This document shows, one piece after another, positions 43,587 to 52,824 of a DNA stretch of 64,000 nucleotides. Numbering within the stretch: the first letter of the stretch is position 1; each line of letters opens with the position of its first letter. This stretch comes from CAIWHR01 sp963813415 (lineage in GTDB: Bacteria; Pseudomonadota; Gammaproteobacteria; Burkholderiales; Casimicrobiaceae): contig CAWEYW010000005.1 of NCBI GenBank assembly GCA_963813415.1, positions 124,001-188,000 on the forward strand, written 5' to 3'. The translations under genes and the position numbers were made by a program. Under the pieces are notes generated by a model. It searched no databases. It worked only from the letters and a program-made list of their open reading frames with translations, and was not told the origin of the DNA.

Positions 43587-44648
43587 ATGCCTCCTCGGAC
43601 GGACGAGGGCGGCGTGAACGGCCCGGTTCAGACCGCGCTGCTGCACCCGCGCATCGCGCTGCACGAGCCCGGCCGCTCGCCGCCGCCGCTGGCGCCCTGC
43701 GTGCACTACGCCGGCACCGAGCGTTACCTGCGCAAGGCGCTCGCGTTGCAGGCGGAGCGCGGACCGGTGTTCGACATCGCCGCCGATTGCGAAGATGGCG
43801 CGCCGGTCGGTGCCGAGCGGGAGCATGCGCGCATGGTCGCGGGCCTCGTCGCCAGCGACGCGAACGTGCACGGCCGGATGGGCGTGCGCACCCATGGCAT
43901 CGCCCACCCCGCATGGCGCGAGGAGCTCGACATCCTGGTCGGGGAAGCCGGCCCGCGCCTCGCGTTTCTCACGGTGCCGAAGTCCGACAGCCTGGCGGAC
44001 GTGGAGCGCTACCTCGATGCCGTCCTGCTTGCCGTGGCCCGCAGCGGACTGGGGCGCGAGCTGCCGGTGAGCGTCCTGATCGAAACGCCGCGGGCGGTGC
44101 ACGACGCCTGGGCGATCGCGGCGCTGCCAGGGCTCGTCAGCCTCGACTTCGGCACCCTCGATTTCGTGAGCGCGCACCACGGCGCCATTCCGGCGTCCGC
44201 GATGAACAGTCCGGGGCAGTTCGAGCACGCGCTCGTGCGCCGCGCCAAGGCCGAGGTCGCCGCGGCGGCGCTCGCCCATGGCCTGGTACCGACCCATGGC
44301 ATCAGCCGCGTCCTGAACGACGACGACGCCGTGTACACCGACGCCAAGCGCGCCCACGACGAATTCGGCTTCCTGCGCATGTGGAGCATTCACCCCAGCC
44401 AGATCGAGGTGATCGTCTTCGCCATGCAGCCCGAGCACGACGCCCTCATCGAAGCCGGAGCGGTGCTGCGCGCGGCGCAGGCCGCGCAATGGGCGCCGAT
44501 CGCCTGGCACGGCAAGATGCACGATCGCGCGTCGTACCGCTATTACTGGGCGCTCCTGCAGCGTGCCCGCGCCTCCGGCGCCGCGCTGCCGCCGGAGGCG
44601 CAATCGTTTTTCGACACCGCTTCCCCAGCGGGCGTCGCTCCACACTGA
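43587..44648 (+). CDS. HpcH/HpaI aldolase/citrate lyase family protein (CitE/malyl-CoA lyase-like)
   Basis: A 353-residue TIM-barrel lyase. Features include DIAADCEDGAPVG (metal-binding acidic site), VSVLIETPRAVHDAWAIAAL with the conserved Glu, LDFGTLDFVSAHHG and MWSIHPSQIEVI. The family cleaves or forms malyl-CoA, citramalyl-CoA or related 3-hydroxyacyl-CoAs. It lies between mdh and prpB, 33 bp after mdh, a common position in this lineage. The exact substrate is unknown; a malyl-CoA or methylmalyl-CoA lyase fits the C3/C4 context. Confidence 0.88.
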   Translation: MPPRTDEGGVNGPVQTALLHPRIALHEPGRSPPPLAPCVHYAGTERYLRKALALQAERGPVFDIAADCEDGAPVGAEREHARMVAGLVASDANVHGRMGVRTHGIAHPAWREELDILVGEAGPRLAFLTVPKSDSLADVERYLDAVLLAVARSGLGRELPVSVLIETPRAVHDAWAIAALPGLVSLDFGTLDFVSAHHGAIPASAMNSPGQFEHALVRRAKAEVAAAALAHGLVPTHGISRVLNDDDAVYTDAKRAHDEFGFLRMWSIHPSQIEVIVFAMQPEHDALIEAGAVLRAAQAAQWAPIAWHGKMHDRASYRYYWALLQRARASGAALPPEAQSFFDTASPAGVAPH

Positions 44649-44659
44649 CGGGAGCCGCC

Positions 44660-45559
44660 ATGGCCGACAGTTCACCAGGCGCGCTCTTCCGGGCCGCCAT
44701 CGAAGCCGAAACACCACTGCAGGTCCCGGGCGTGATCTGCGCTTATCACGCGCTGCTGGCGCAGGCGTCGGGGTACCGCGCGATGTACCTGTCCGGCGGC
44801 GGCGTTGCCGCCGGGTCGCTCGGCATGCCCGATCTTGGCATCAGCAATCTCGACGACGTCCTCACCGACGTGCGCCGCATCACCGACGCCTGCCCGCTGC
44901 CGCTGCTGGTCGACGTCGACACCGGTTTCGGCGCGTCCGCGTTCAACGTCGCGCGCACCGTCAAGTCACTCGTCAAGTTCGGCGCGGCTGCGATGCACAT
45001 CGAGGACCAGGTCGGCGCGAAGCGCTGCGGGCATCGCCCGAACAAGGCGATCGTCTCCAGCCAGGAAATGGTCGATCGCATTCGCGCCGCCGTCGACGCG
45101 CGCACCGATCCGTCGTTCGTGATCATGGCACGCACCGATGCGCTGGCCGTCGAGGGCCTGCAGGCCGCGATCGACCGGGCCTGTGCGTGCGTCGAAGCCG
45201 GCGCCGACATGATCTTCCCGGAAGCCGTCACCGAGCTCGGCATGTACCGGCAGTTCGCGAAAGCCGCGAAGGTGCCGATCCTCGCCAACATCACGGAGTT
45301 CGGCGCGACCCCGCTTTTCACCGTCGACGAGCTCCGCACCGCCGACGTGGCGATCGCGCTCTATCCGCTGTCGCCGTTCCGGGCGATGAACAAGGCCGCC
45401 CTGAACGTCTACCGCACGCTGCGGCGCGATGGCACGCAGCAGGCGGTGGTCGAGACCATGCAGACGCGCGCCGAGCTGTACGATTTCCTCGAGTACCACC
45501 GCTACGAGCAGAAGCTCGATGAATTGTTCGCGCAGCAGAACCCAGGCGCGCGCGACTAG
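44660..45559 (+). CDS. prpB: 2-methylisocitrate lyase
   Basis: Cleaves 2-methylisocitrate to pyruvate and succinate, the last step of the methylcitrate cycle. The 299 residues show the isocitrate-lyase-family barrel with VDVDTGFGASAFNVARTV, IEDQVGAKRCGHRPNK carrying the catalytic KRCGH, FVIMARTDALAVEG and ILANITEFGATPLFT. ATG at 44660 with GGGAG upstream, 11 bp after the CitE-like gene. Full length. Confidence 0.96.
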   Translation: MADSSPGALFRAAIEAETPLQVPGVICAYHALLAQASGYRAMYLSGGGVAAGSLGMPDLGISNLDDVLTDVRRITDACPLPLLVDVDTGFGASAFNVARTVKSLVKFGAAAMHIEDQVGAKRCGHRPNKAIVSSQEMVDRIRAAVDARTDPSFVIMARTDALAVEGLQAAIDRACACVEAGADMIFPEAVTELGMYRQFAKAAKVPILANITEFGATPLFTVDELRTADVAIALYPLSPFRAMNKAALNVYRTLRRDGTQQAVVETMQTRAELYDFLEYHRYEQKLDELFAQQNPGARD

Positions 45560-45616
45560 CCGCATGCACGCAGCCGATATTCGCTTCCTGCCCCCGCCCA
45601 TCCCCAGGAGTTCGCC

Positions 45617-46771
45617 ATGACGGACGCCGCAGTCACCACGCCCAAGGTAAAGAAGTCGGTCGCGCTATCCGGCGTGGTCGCCGGCAACACCGCGCTGTGC
45701 ACGGTCGGCCGCACCGGCAACGACCTGCATTACCGCGGATACGACATCCTCGACATCGCCGACGTATGCGAATTCGAGGAGATCGCCTACCTGCTGGTGC
45801 ACGGCACCCTGCCCAACGCCGCCGAGCTCGCGGGCTACAAGGACAAGCTCAAGGCCCTGCGCGGTCTGTCCAATCCCGTTCGTGCCGCACTCGAGGCACT
45901 CCCCGCGGGCGCCCATCCGATGGACGTGATGCGCACCGGTTGCTCCACGCTGGGCTGCGTGCTGCCCGAGAAGGACGACCACAACGTGCCCGGCGCGCGC
46001 GACATCGCCGACCGGCTGATGGCCTCGTTCGGGTCGATGCTCCTCTACTGGTACCACTGGAGCCACAACGGCCGCCGCATCGAGGTCGAGACCGATGACG
46101 ATTCGATCGGCGGGCACTTCCTGCACCTGCTGCACGGGCGCACGCCGCCGGCGCTGTGGGTGAAGGCGATGCACACGTCGCTTAACCTCTACGCGGAGCA
46201 CGAGTTCAATGCCTCGACCTTCACCGCACGCGTGATCGCCGGCACCGGCTCCGACATCTACTCCGCGATCACCGGCGCCATCGGCGCGCTGCGCGGACCG
46301 AAGCACGGCGGCGCGAACGAGGTGGCGTTCGACGTGCAGAACCGCTACCTGTCGCCGGACGAGGCCGAGATCGACGTGCGCCGCCGCATCGAGGCGAAGC
46401 AGGTGATCATCGGATTCGGTCACCCGGTGTATACCATCGCCGATCCGCGCAACAAGATCATCAAGGACGTCGCGCGCCGCCTGTCGCAGGCCGCGAACAA
46501 CATGAAGCTCTACGAGATCGCCGAGCGGCTCGAGACGGTGATGTGGGACGCGAAGAAGATGTTCCCCAACCTCGACTGGTTTTCCGCGGTGAGCTATCAC
46601 ATGATGGGCGTCCCCACGGCGATGTTCACGCCGCTCTTCGTGATCTCGCGCACCTCCGGCTGGTCGGCGCACGTGATCGAGCAGCGCGAGGATGGCAAGA
46701 TCATCCGCCCGAGCGCGAACTACATCGGCCCGGAAGACCAGAAGTTCGTGCCCATCGCGGATCGCCGCTGA
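45617..46771 (+). CDS. prpC: 2-methylcitrate synthase
   Basis: Condenses propionyl-CoA with oxaloacetate. The 384 residues contain the citrate-synthase-fold catalytic residues in AEHEFNASTFTARV, GPKHGGANEVAFDV, GFGHPVYTIADPR and NLDWFSAVSYHMMG. The shorter length and the FGHPVYTIADPRN variant separate PrpC from GltA in the same window. ATG at 45617 with AGGAG upstream. Confidence 0.96.
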   Translation: MTDAAVTTPKVKKSVALSGVVAGNTALCTVGRTGNDLHYRGYDILDIADVCEFEEIAYLLVHGTLPNAAELAGYKDKLKALRGLSNPVRAALEALPAGAHPMDVMRTGCSTLGCVLPEKDDHNVPGARDIADRLMASFGSMLLYWYHWSHNGRRIEVETDDDSIGGHFLHLLHGRTPPALWVKAMHTSLNLYAEHEFNASTFTARVIAGTGSDIYSAITGAIGALRGPKHGGANEVAFDVQNRYLSPDEAEIDVRRRIEAKQVIIGFGHPVYTIADPRNKIIKDVARRLSQAANNMKLYEIAERLETVMWDAKKMFPNLDWFSAVSYHMMGVPTAMFTPLFVISRTSGWSAHVIEQREDGKIIRPSANYIGPEDQKFVPIADRR

Positions 46772-46818
46772 TCGCGACTCCACGATCCCGCTCGCCACCT
46801 CTCGAATCCACCACGTTC

Positions 46819-48270
46819 ATGTCGACCCACATCAGCAACATCCGTCCCGAGCCCGACAAGGTGCTCACCGACATCGCGGATTACGTTCTCGACTACGAGA
46901 TCGGCAGCCCGGAAGCCTACGAGACCGCGCGTAACTGCCTGATCGATACGCTCGGCTGCGGGTTCGAGGCGCTCTCGTATCCGGCGTGCACGAAGCTGCT
47001 CGGGCCGATCGTTCCCGGGACGATCGTGCCTAACGGCGCCAAGGTCCCGGGCACGCAGTTCCAGCTCGACCCGGTCCAGGCGGCTTTCAACATCGGCGCG
47101 ATGATCCGCTGGCTCGACTTCAACGACACGTGGCTCGCGGCCGAGTGGGGTCACCCGTCGGACAATCTTGGCGGCATTCTCGCCACCGCTGACTGGCTGT
47201 CGCGCAACGCCGTCGCCGCCGGCCGCAAGCCGCTCACGATGCGCGCCGTGCTCACCGCGATGATCAAGGCGCACGAGATCCAGGGGGTGATCGCGCTGGA
47301 GAACAGCTTCAATCGCGTCGGGCTCGACCACGTGGTGCTCGTGAAGGTCGCATCCACCGCGGTGGTGTCGAACCTTCTCGGCCTGACGCGCGACGAGCTC
47401 ATCAACGCGGTCTCGCTCGCTTGGGTGGACGGGCAGTCGCTGCGCACGTACCGGCATTCCCCGAACACCGGCTCGCGCAAGAGCTGGGCGGCAGGTGATG
47501 CGACATCGCGCGCCGTGCGTCTCGCCCTGATGGCGCGCACCGGCGAGATGGGCTACCCGTCGGTGCTGACCGCGAAGACGTGGGGCTTCTACGACGTGCT
47601 GTTCAAGGGCCAGGAATTCAAGTTCCAGCGGCCATATGGCAGCTACGTGATGGAGAACGTGCTTTTCAAGATCAGCTTCCCGGCCGAGTTCCACGCCCAG
47701 ACGGCCGCCGAATGCGCGATGCAGCTGCACAGGCAGCTCGTCGACAGTGGCCGCGCCGTCGAGGACATCAATCGGATCACCATCCGCACGCACGAGTCGG
47801 CGATCCGCATCATCGACAAGCAGGGCCCGCTCTCGAATCCGGCGGACCGCGATCACTGCATCCAGTACATGGTCGCCGTACCGCTGCTGTTCGGTCGCCT
47901 GACCGCCGCCGATTACGAGGACGACGTGGCCGCCGATGTGCGCATCGACGCGCTGCGCGGGAAAATGACCTGCGTCGAGGACAAGGCCTTCACGCGCGAC
48001 TATCACGATCCCGAAAAACGGTCGATCGCCAACGCCATCACCATCGAGTTCAAGGACGGCAAGCGCTTCGACGAGGTGGTGGTGGAGTACCCGATCGGTC
48101 ATCGCCGCCGGCGCCAGGAAGGCATCCCGGTGCTGGTCGACAAGTTCCGCACCAACCTGGCCCGCCGCTTCCCCGCCAGGCAGCAACAGCAGATCCTGAA
48201 CGCCGCGCTCGACGCTGGCAGGCTCGACGCGACGCCGGTGCACGAATTCGTCGATCTGTTCGTTATCTGA
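46819..48270 (+). CDS. prpD: 2-methylcitrate dehydratase
   Basis: Iron-sulfur-independent dehydration of 2-methylcitrate to 2-methyl-cis-aconitate. The 483 residues match the PrpD/MmgE family: DTLGCGFEALSYPACTKLLG, IRWLDFNDTWLAAEWGHPSD, NSFNRVGLDHVVLVKVAS, RTYRHSPNTGSRKSWAAGDA and SFPAEFHAQTAAECA. ATG at 46819, 47 bp after prpC. Its presence means no AcnD/PrpF pair is needed, and none is seen. Confidence 0.96.
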   Translation: MSTHISNIRPEPDKVLTDIADYVLDYEIGSPEAYETARNCLIDTLGCGFEALSYPACTKLLGPIVPGTIVPNGAKVPGTQFQLDPVQAAFNIGAMIRWLDFNDTWLAAEWGHPSDNLGGILATADWLSRNAVAAGRKPLTMRAVLTAMIKAHEIQGVIALENSFNRVGLDHVVLVKVASTAVVSNLLGLTRDELINAVSLAWVDGQSLRTYRHSPNTGSRKSWAAGDATSRAVRLALMARTGEMGYPSVLTAKTWGFYDVLFKGQEFKFQRPYGSYVMENVLFKISFPAEFHAQTAAECAMQLHRQLVDSGRAVEDINRITIRTHESAIRIIDKQGPLSNPADRDHCIQYMVAVPLLFGRLTAADYEDDVAADVRIDALRGKMTCVEDKAFTRDYHDPEKRSIANAITIEFKDGKRFDEVVVEYPIGHRRRRQEGIPVLVDKFRTNLARRFPARQQQQILNAALDAGRLDATPVHEFVDLFVI

Positions 48271-48294
48271 TCCGCCTCGCGACTGGAGACCGAA

Positions 48295-48813
48295 ATGCAA
48301 CTTCGATCAACCCTCCCCCTGCTCATCGCCGCCTGCATCGCTGGATCGGTGTTTGCGGACGACCTGCCCAAACGCAAGTCCGGCCTGTGGGAGATCAGGA
48401 CATCCTCGTCCGCGGCGGGCGCCCAGGGCGGCGGCGCGACCATGCAGATGTGCATCGACGAGAAGGTCGACAACGTCGCGCAGCAGCAGGCGGCCGGGAT
48501 GGCCAAGGAAACCTGCAGCAAGAACGAGATCAAGCGCAGCGGCAACCGGATGACGATCGACTCCGTGTGCAAGTTCGGCGAGAGCACGGCGACGAGCCAC
48601 TCGGTGTTCACCGGCTCCTTCGACTCGGCCTATCGCGTGGAGACGAAGTCCTCCTACGACCCGCCGATGATGGGCATGAAGGAAGGCAGCGTGGTCATGG
48701 AAGCGAAATGGCTCGGCCCATGCAAGGCCGACCAGCGGCCCGGGGACATGATCCTGGGCAATGGCATGAAGATGAACATCTACGACACCAAGGGCGCCCC
48801 GGCGCGCAAGTAA
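48295..48813 (+). CDS. DUF3617 family secreted protein
   Basis: A 172-residue protein with a signal peptide (MQLRSTLPLLIAACIAGSVFA), then the DUF3617 pattern: KSGLWEIRT near the N-terminus, a Cys in MQMCIDE, a Cys in ETCSKNEIKRSGN and a final WLGPCKADQRPGDMI. The four Cys probably pair in the periplasm. The function is unknown. It is embedded between prpD and acnA in the same transcription direction, with 24 and 17 bp gaps, so it is probably co-expressed with the methylcitrate genes. Confidence 0.88.
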   Translation: MQLRSTLPLLIAACIAGSVFADDLPKRKSGLWEIRTSSSAAGAQGGGATMQMCIDEKVDNVAQQQAAGMAKETCSKNEIKRSGNRMTIDSVCKFGESTATSHSVFTGSFDSAYRVETKSSYDPPMMGMKEGSVVMEAKWLGPCKADQRPGDMILGNGMKMNIYDTKGAPARK

Positions 48814-48830
48814 GGAACAAAGGAAAACGC

Positions 48831-51671
48831 ATGGGCCACAACCTGTTCAACACGCTCCAGGAATTCACGCTCGCCTCCGGCCGCAAGGGGCAGTTCTACT
48901 CCTTGCCGGCGCTCGAAACCGCGGGCCTCGGCAAGATCTCGCGCCTCCCGGTGTCGGTACGCATCGTGCTGGAAAGCGTGCTGCGCAATTGCGACGGCAA
49001 GAAGGTCGCGGAGTCGCACATCCGCGAGCTCGCGGCCTGGAAGCCCGTGGCGCCCCGCACCGACGAGATTCCCTTCGTGGTTGCGCGCGTGGTACTGCAG
49101 GATTTCACCGGCGTGCCGCTGCTCGCCGACCTCGCCGCCATGCGCAACGTCGCGGCCGACATGGGCAAGAACGCCAAGGTCATCGAGCCGCTCGTGCCGG
49201 TCGATCTCGTCGTCGATCATTCGGTGATGATCGACTACTACCGCCGCCCGGACGCGCTCGATCTCAACATGAAGCTCGAGTTCAGCCGCAACAACGAGCG
49301 CTACCAGTTCATGAAATGGGGCATGCAGGCGTTCGACACGTTCAAGGTCGTGCCGCCCGGCATCGGCATCGTGCACCAGGTGAACCTGGAGTACCTCGCC
49401 CGCGGCGTGCACGAGAAGAACGGCGTCTACTACCCGGACTCGCTGGTCGGGACGGACAGCCACACCACCATGATCAACGGCATCGGCGTGGTCGCGTGGG
49501 GCGTCGGCGGCATCGAGGCGGAAGCCGGCATGCTCGGCCAGCCGGTGTACTTCCTCACGCCCGACGTCATCGGTGTCGAGCTGAAAGGCCGGCTGCCGGA
49601 GGGCACCACGGCGACCGACCTCGTGCTCACCGTCACCGAGATGTTGCGCAAGGAGAAAGTCGTCGGCAAGTTCGTCGAATTCTTCGGGGAGGGTACGACC
49701 ACGCTCGCCGTGCCGGATCGCGCGACCATCGGCAACATGGCGCCGGAGTACGGCGCGACGATGGGCTTCTTCCCGGTCGATGAAGCCACCGTCGACTACC
49801 TGCGCTTCACCGGACGCACGCCGGAGCAGGTGGACGCGTTCGAAGCCTACTTCCGGGCGCAGCAGATGTTCGGCGTTCCGCGCGCGGGCGAGATCGATTA
49901 CTCGAAGACCGTTTCACTCGATCTGTCGACCATTCGTCCGTCCGTGGCGGGACCCAAGCGCCCGCAGGACCGCATCGACCTCGCCAGCCTGAAGTCGCAG
50001 TTCACCTCGCTGTTCTCCAAGCCGGCCGCGCAGAACGGCTTTTCCCAGGCGCCGGAGAAGCTCAACCAGCGCTATGCCACCAAATGGGCCCCGGAAGGAA
50101 TCGGCGAAGTGGCAGCCGACAGCGACAGCCAGAGAACGGCGCCCGGCGCCGAGCGCCAGGTGCGCGAGATGGTGGACAACCGGCCAATCATCGAGGACGC
50201 GGTGGAGCCGCCGGTCAACGGCAATGCGGACATCGGCAATGGCGATGTGCTGATCGCGGCGATCACGTCGTGCACCAACACCTCCAATCCAGGGGTGCTG
50301 CTGGCCGCCGGCCTGCTGGCGAAGAAGGCCGTGGAGCAAGGCCTCACGGTAAAGCGCAAGGTGAAGACATCCCTCGCACCCGGCTCGCGGGTGGTCACGG
50401 AGTACCTCACCCGGGCGGGCCTGCTGCCCTACCTCGAGCAGCTCGGGTTCGGTGTCGCAGCGTACGGCTGCACGACCTGCATCGGCAATGCGGGCGACCT
50501 CCCCGCCGAGTTCAACGATGCGATCGTCGCCAACGATCTCGTGTGCGCGGCCGTGCTGTCGGGCAACCGCAACTTCGAGGCACGCATCCATCCGAACCTG
50601 AAGGCGAACTTCCTCGCGTCCCCGCCGCTCGTGGTCGCTTATGCAATCGCCGGCACGGTGCTGAAGGACATCACCACCGAGCCGCTCGGCATGGGGAAAA
50701 ACGGCCCGGTGTATCTCAAGGACGTTTGGCCGACGCCGCAGGAAGTCGCCAGCGTCATGCACTACGCCAAGGATCCGGCGACCTTCCGCAACCTGTATGG
50801 CAACCTTGCCAACGCCAATCCGCTGTGGGGAGCGATCCAGGGATCGGCCGGACAGGTGTACGACTGGCCATTGTCGACCTACATCGCGAAGCCGCCGTTC
50901 TTCGAAGGCTTCAGTATGGATTCGGCGCCGATCACCGACGTCAAGGGGGCGCGCGCCCTCGGCATCTTCGGCGATTCCGTGACCACCGACCACATCTCGC
51001 CGGCGGGCGCGATCAAGGAAGCGTCGCCCGCGGGGCAGTGGCTGCTCGCGCACGGGGTGCCGAAGGCGGACTTCAACAGCTATGGTTCGCGTCGCGGCAA
51101 TCACGAGGTGATGATGCGCGGCACGTTCGCCAACGTGCGCATCAAGAACCTGCTGCTGCCGCCGCGCGCCGACGGCACCCGCGAGGAAGGCGGCGTGACG
51201 CTGTACCAGCCGGGCGGTGAGAAGATGTACATCTACGACGCCGCCATGCGCTACGTTGCCGCGCACGTGCCGACGGTCGTGTTCGGGGGCGAGGAGTACG
51301 GCACCGGTTCGTCGCGGGACTGGGCGGCGAAGGGCACGCAGCTCCTGGGCGTGCGCGCCGTGATCGCGAAAAGCTTCGAGCGGATCCATCGCTCGAACCT
51401 CGTCGGCATGGGCGTGCTGCCCTGCCAGTTCAAGGGCACCGACTCGGTCGAATCGCTTGGCATCAAGGGTGACGAGACCTTCGACGTCATCGGCTTGGAA
51501 GGCCGCCTCAAGCCCCAGATGGACGTGACGCTGGCGATTCATCGCACGGACGGCACCACCCAGCATGTCCCCTTGCTGCTGCGCATCGACACGCCGATCG
51601 AGGTCGATTACTACATGCACGGCGGGATCCTGCCGTTCGTCCTGCGGGAGCTGGTGCGCGAAGCCGCGTAA
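48831..51671 (+). CDS. acnA: Aconitate hydratase A
   Basis: Isomerises citrate/isocitrate and can hydrate 2-methyl-cis-aconitate. The 946 residues have the [4Fe-4S] Cys ligands in TSCTNTSNPGVL and YGCTTCIGNAG, substrate motifs VGTDSHTTMINGIGV and GEEYGTGSSRDWAAKG. About 60 extra residues between the cluster-binding halves (around 400-460, QAPEKLNQRYATKW to VNGNADIGNG) make it longer than the roughly 890-residue E. coli enzyme. ATG at 48831 with AAGGAA upstream. As the last gene before a terminator, it completes the methylcitrate route. Confidence 0.96.
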   Translation: MGHNLFNTLQEFTLASGRKGQFYSLPALETAGLGKISRLPVSVRIVLESVLRNCDGKKVAESHIRELAAWKPVAPRTDEIPFVVARVVLQDFTGVPLLADLAAMRNVAADMGKNAKVIEPLVPVDLVVDHSVMIDYYRRPDALDLNMKLEFSRNNERYQFMKWGMQAFDTFKVVPPGIGIVHQVNLEYLARGVHEKNGVYYPDSLVGTDSHTTMINGIGVVAWGVGGIEAEAGMLGQPVYFLTPDVIGVELKGRLPEGTTATDLVLTVTEMLRKEKVVGKFVEFFGEGTTTLAVPDRATIGNMAPEYGATMGFFPVDEATVDYLRFTGRTPEQVDAFEAYFRAQQMFGVPRAGEIDYSKTVSLDLSTIRPSVAGPKRPQDRIDLASLKSQFTSLFSKPAAQNGFSQAPEKLNQRYATKWAPEGIGEVAADSDSQRTAPGAERQVREMVDNRPIIEDAVEPPVNGNADIGNGDVLIAAITSCTNTSNPGVLLAAGLLAKKAVEQGLTVKRKVKTSLAPGSRVVTEYLTRAGLLPYLEQLGFGVAAYGCTTCIGNAGDLPAEFNDAIVANDLVCAAVLSGNRNFEARIHPNLKANFLASPPLVVAYAIAGTVLKDITTEPLGMGKNGPVYLKDVWPTPQEVASVMHYAKDPATFRNLYGNLANANPLWGAIQGSAGQVYDWPLSTYIAKPPFFEGFSMDSAPITDVKGARALGIFGDSVTTDHISPAGAIKEASPAGQWLLAHGVPKADFNSYGSRRGNHEVMMRGTFANVRIKNLLLPPRADGTREEGGVTLYQPGGEKMYIYDAAMRYVAAHVPTVVFGGEEYGTGSSRDWAAKGTQLLGVRAVIAKSFERIHRSNLVGMGVLPCQFKGTDSVESLGIKGDETFDVIGLEGRLKPQMDVTLAIHRTDGTTQHVPLLLRIDTPIEVDYYMHGGILPFVLRELVREAA

Positions 51672-51697
51672 CCGCAACGACGCAGGCGACCAGACGG

Positions 51698-51726
51698 GGC
51701 CGGCACTGCACGTGCCGGCCTTTTTT
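51698..51726 (+). terminator. Rho-independent terminator after acnA
   Basis: GGCCGGCAC and GTGCCGGCC form a perfect 9-bp stem around a TGCAC loop and are followed by TTTTTT. It lies 27 bp after the acnA stop and would end the mdh-prp-acnA transcript. Confidence 0.93.
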
Positions 51727-51757
51727 CGCGCTCCCCTCCCATGACCGACGCACGCGC

Positions 51758-52633
51758 GTGAACCGACAGCTGCAGCCCCTCGCCCGCGCCCTGCCGCTGT
51801 TCCTGCTGGCCGGCTTCTGCCTGAGCTCGCTCGACGCCTCGGCGAAATACCTCGTGCGCGACCACTCGCTGCTGGTGGTGGTCTGGGCGCGCTACGCGGG
51901 TCAGATGCTGGTTGTCACCCCGTTCGCATGGCATCGCGCCGGCCCGGGCTTCTGGCGCACGCGCAAGCCGGGCGTGCAGCTCCTGCGTTCCGCGCTGCTG
52001 CTGGTCGCGACCATGTGCTTCTTCGGCGCATTGCGCTTCGTGCCGCTCGCGGAGGGCTCCGCGATCACCTTCCTGGCGCCGATGTTCGTGGTGCTGCTCT
52101 CGCGGCCCCTCCTCGGCGAGCGGCCGGGCCGCGGCCGCTACATCGCCACCATCACCGGCTTCCTCGGTGTGCTGATCATGCTGCGGCCCGGTTCCGCTGT
52201 CCTGCAACCGGCCACCTTCCTCCTGATCGGCATGGCACTATGCAACGCGCTGTACCAGATGCTCACGCGCAAGCTGCTGGACGAGAGCCCCCACACCACC
52301 CTGTTCTACAGCGCGCTCGTCGGCGCCCTCGGCCTGTCGGCCGTGCTGCCATGGATCTGGGATCCGTCCCTTCTTACGCTGCGCGAAGGCGGCTTCCTGC
52401 TGGTGCTGGGCGTGCTGGCCGGTGCGGGACACTGGCTGATCATCAGCGCGTACCTGCTGGCACCAGCGTCGCTGTTGACCCCCTTCATGTACCTGCAGCT
52501 GCTCTGGGCAACCTCGTATGGGTACCTCGTATTCGGCCAGCTTCCCGACGCGTTCTCGGTGGTCGGGATCACCGTGATCGTGGCGAGCGGGCTCCTGCTC
52601 GCACTGCAGGAGCAGGCGCGCCGGCGCAACTGA
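51758..52633 (+). CDS. EamA/DMT family transporter
   Basis: A 291-residue inner-membrane protein of the drug/metabolite transporter superfamily, with about ten hydrophobic helices and two EamA repeats. Characteristic are FCLSSLDASAKYLVRDHSLL in helix 1-2, RSALLLVATMCFFGALRFVP, and the second-repeat LLGERP and ASGLLLALQEQARR end. The substrate is unknown. The start is GTG at 51758; an ATG at 51741 is out of frame and stops after six codons. Confidence 0.9.
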   Translation: MNRQLQPLARALPLFLLAGFCLSSLDASAKYLVRDHSLLVVVWARYAGQMLVVTPFAWHRAGPGFWRTRKPGVQLLRSALLLVATMCFFGALRFVPLAEGSAITFLAPMFVVLLSRPLLGERPGRGRYIATITGFLGVLIMLRPGSAVLQPATFLLIGMALCNALYQMLTRKLLDESPHTTLFYSALVGALGLSAVLPWIWDPSLLTLREGGFLLVLGVLAGAGHWLIISAYLLAPASLLTPFMYLQLLWATSYGYLVFGQLPDAFSVVGITVIVASGLLLALQEQARRRN

Positions 52634-52636
52634 CGG

Positions 52637-52665
52637 GAGGCGCGGGTCGAGACCGCCGGCGCCTC
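52637..52665 (+). terminator. Weak terminator-like hairpin after the EamA gene
   Basis: GAGGCGC and GCGCCTC form a 7-bp stem with a 15-base interior, right after the stop, but the following TTGTAAAA is a poor T tract. It might instead be a processing hairpin. Confidence 0.3.
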
Positions 52666-52824
52666 TTGTAAAAGTTGCCAGCCGACACGCATTTCCGGCA
52701 AACCGTGGCGCCGCCCGCCCGACCCGGGTACGCAGGACGGCTGGGAGGACCCACCACCGAGCCTTGGCACGGCTGTTGCTGTTTCCACGACCATATCGGA
52801 GTACCGTAGCAGGGAGAGGTTGCA

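Noticed and set aside
48831..51671. AcnD (iron-sulfur 2-methylcitrate dehydratase) instead of AcnA
   Set aside because: The length and motifs fit AcnA, prpD is present, and prpF, the usual partner of acnD, is absent.
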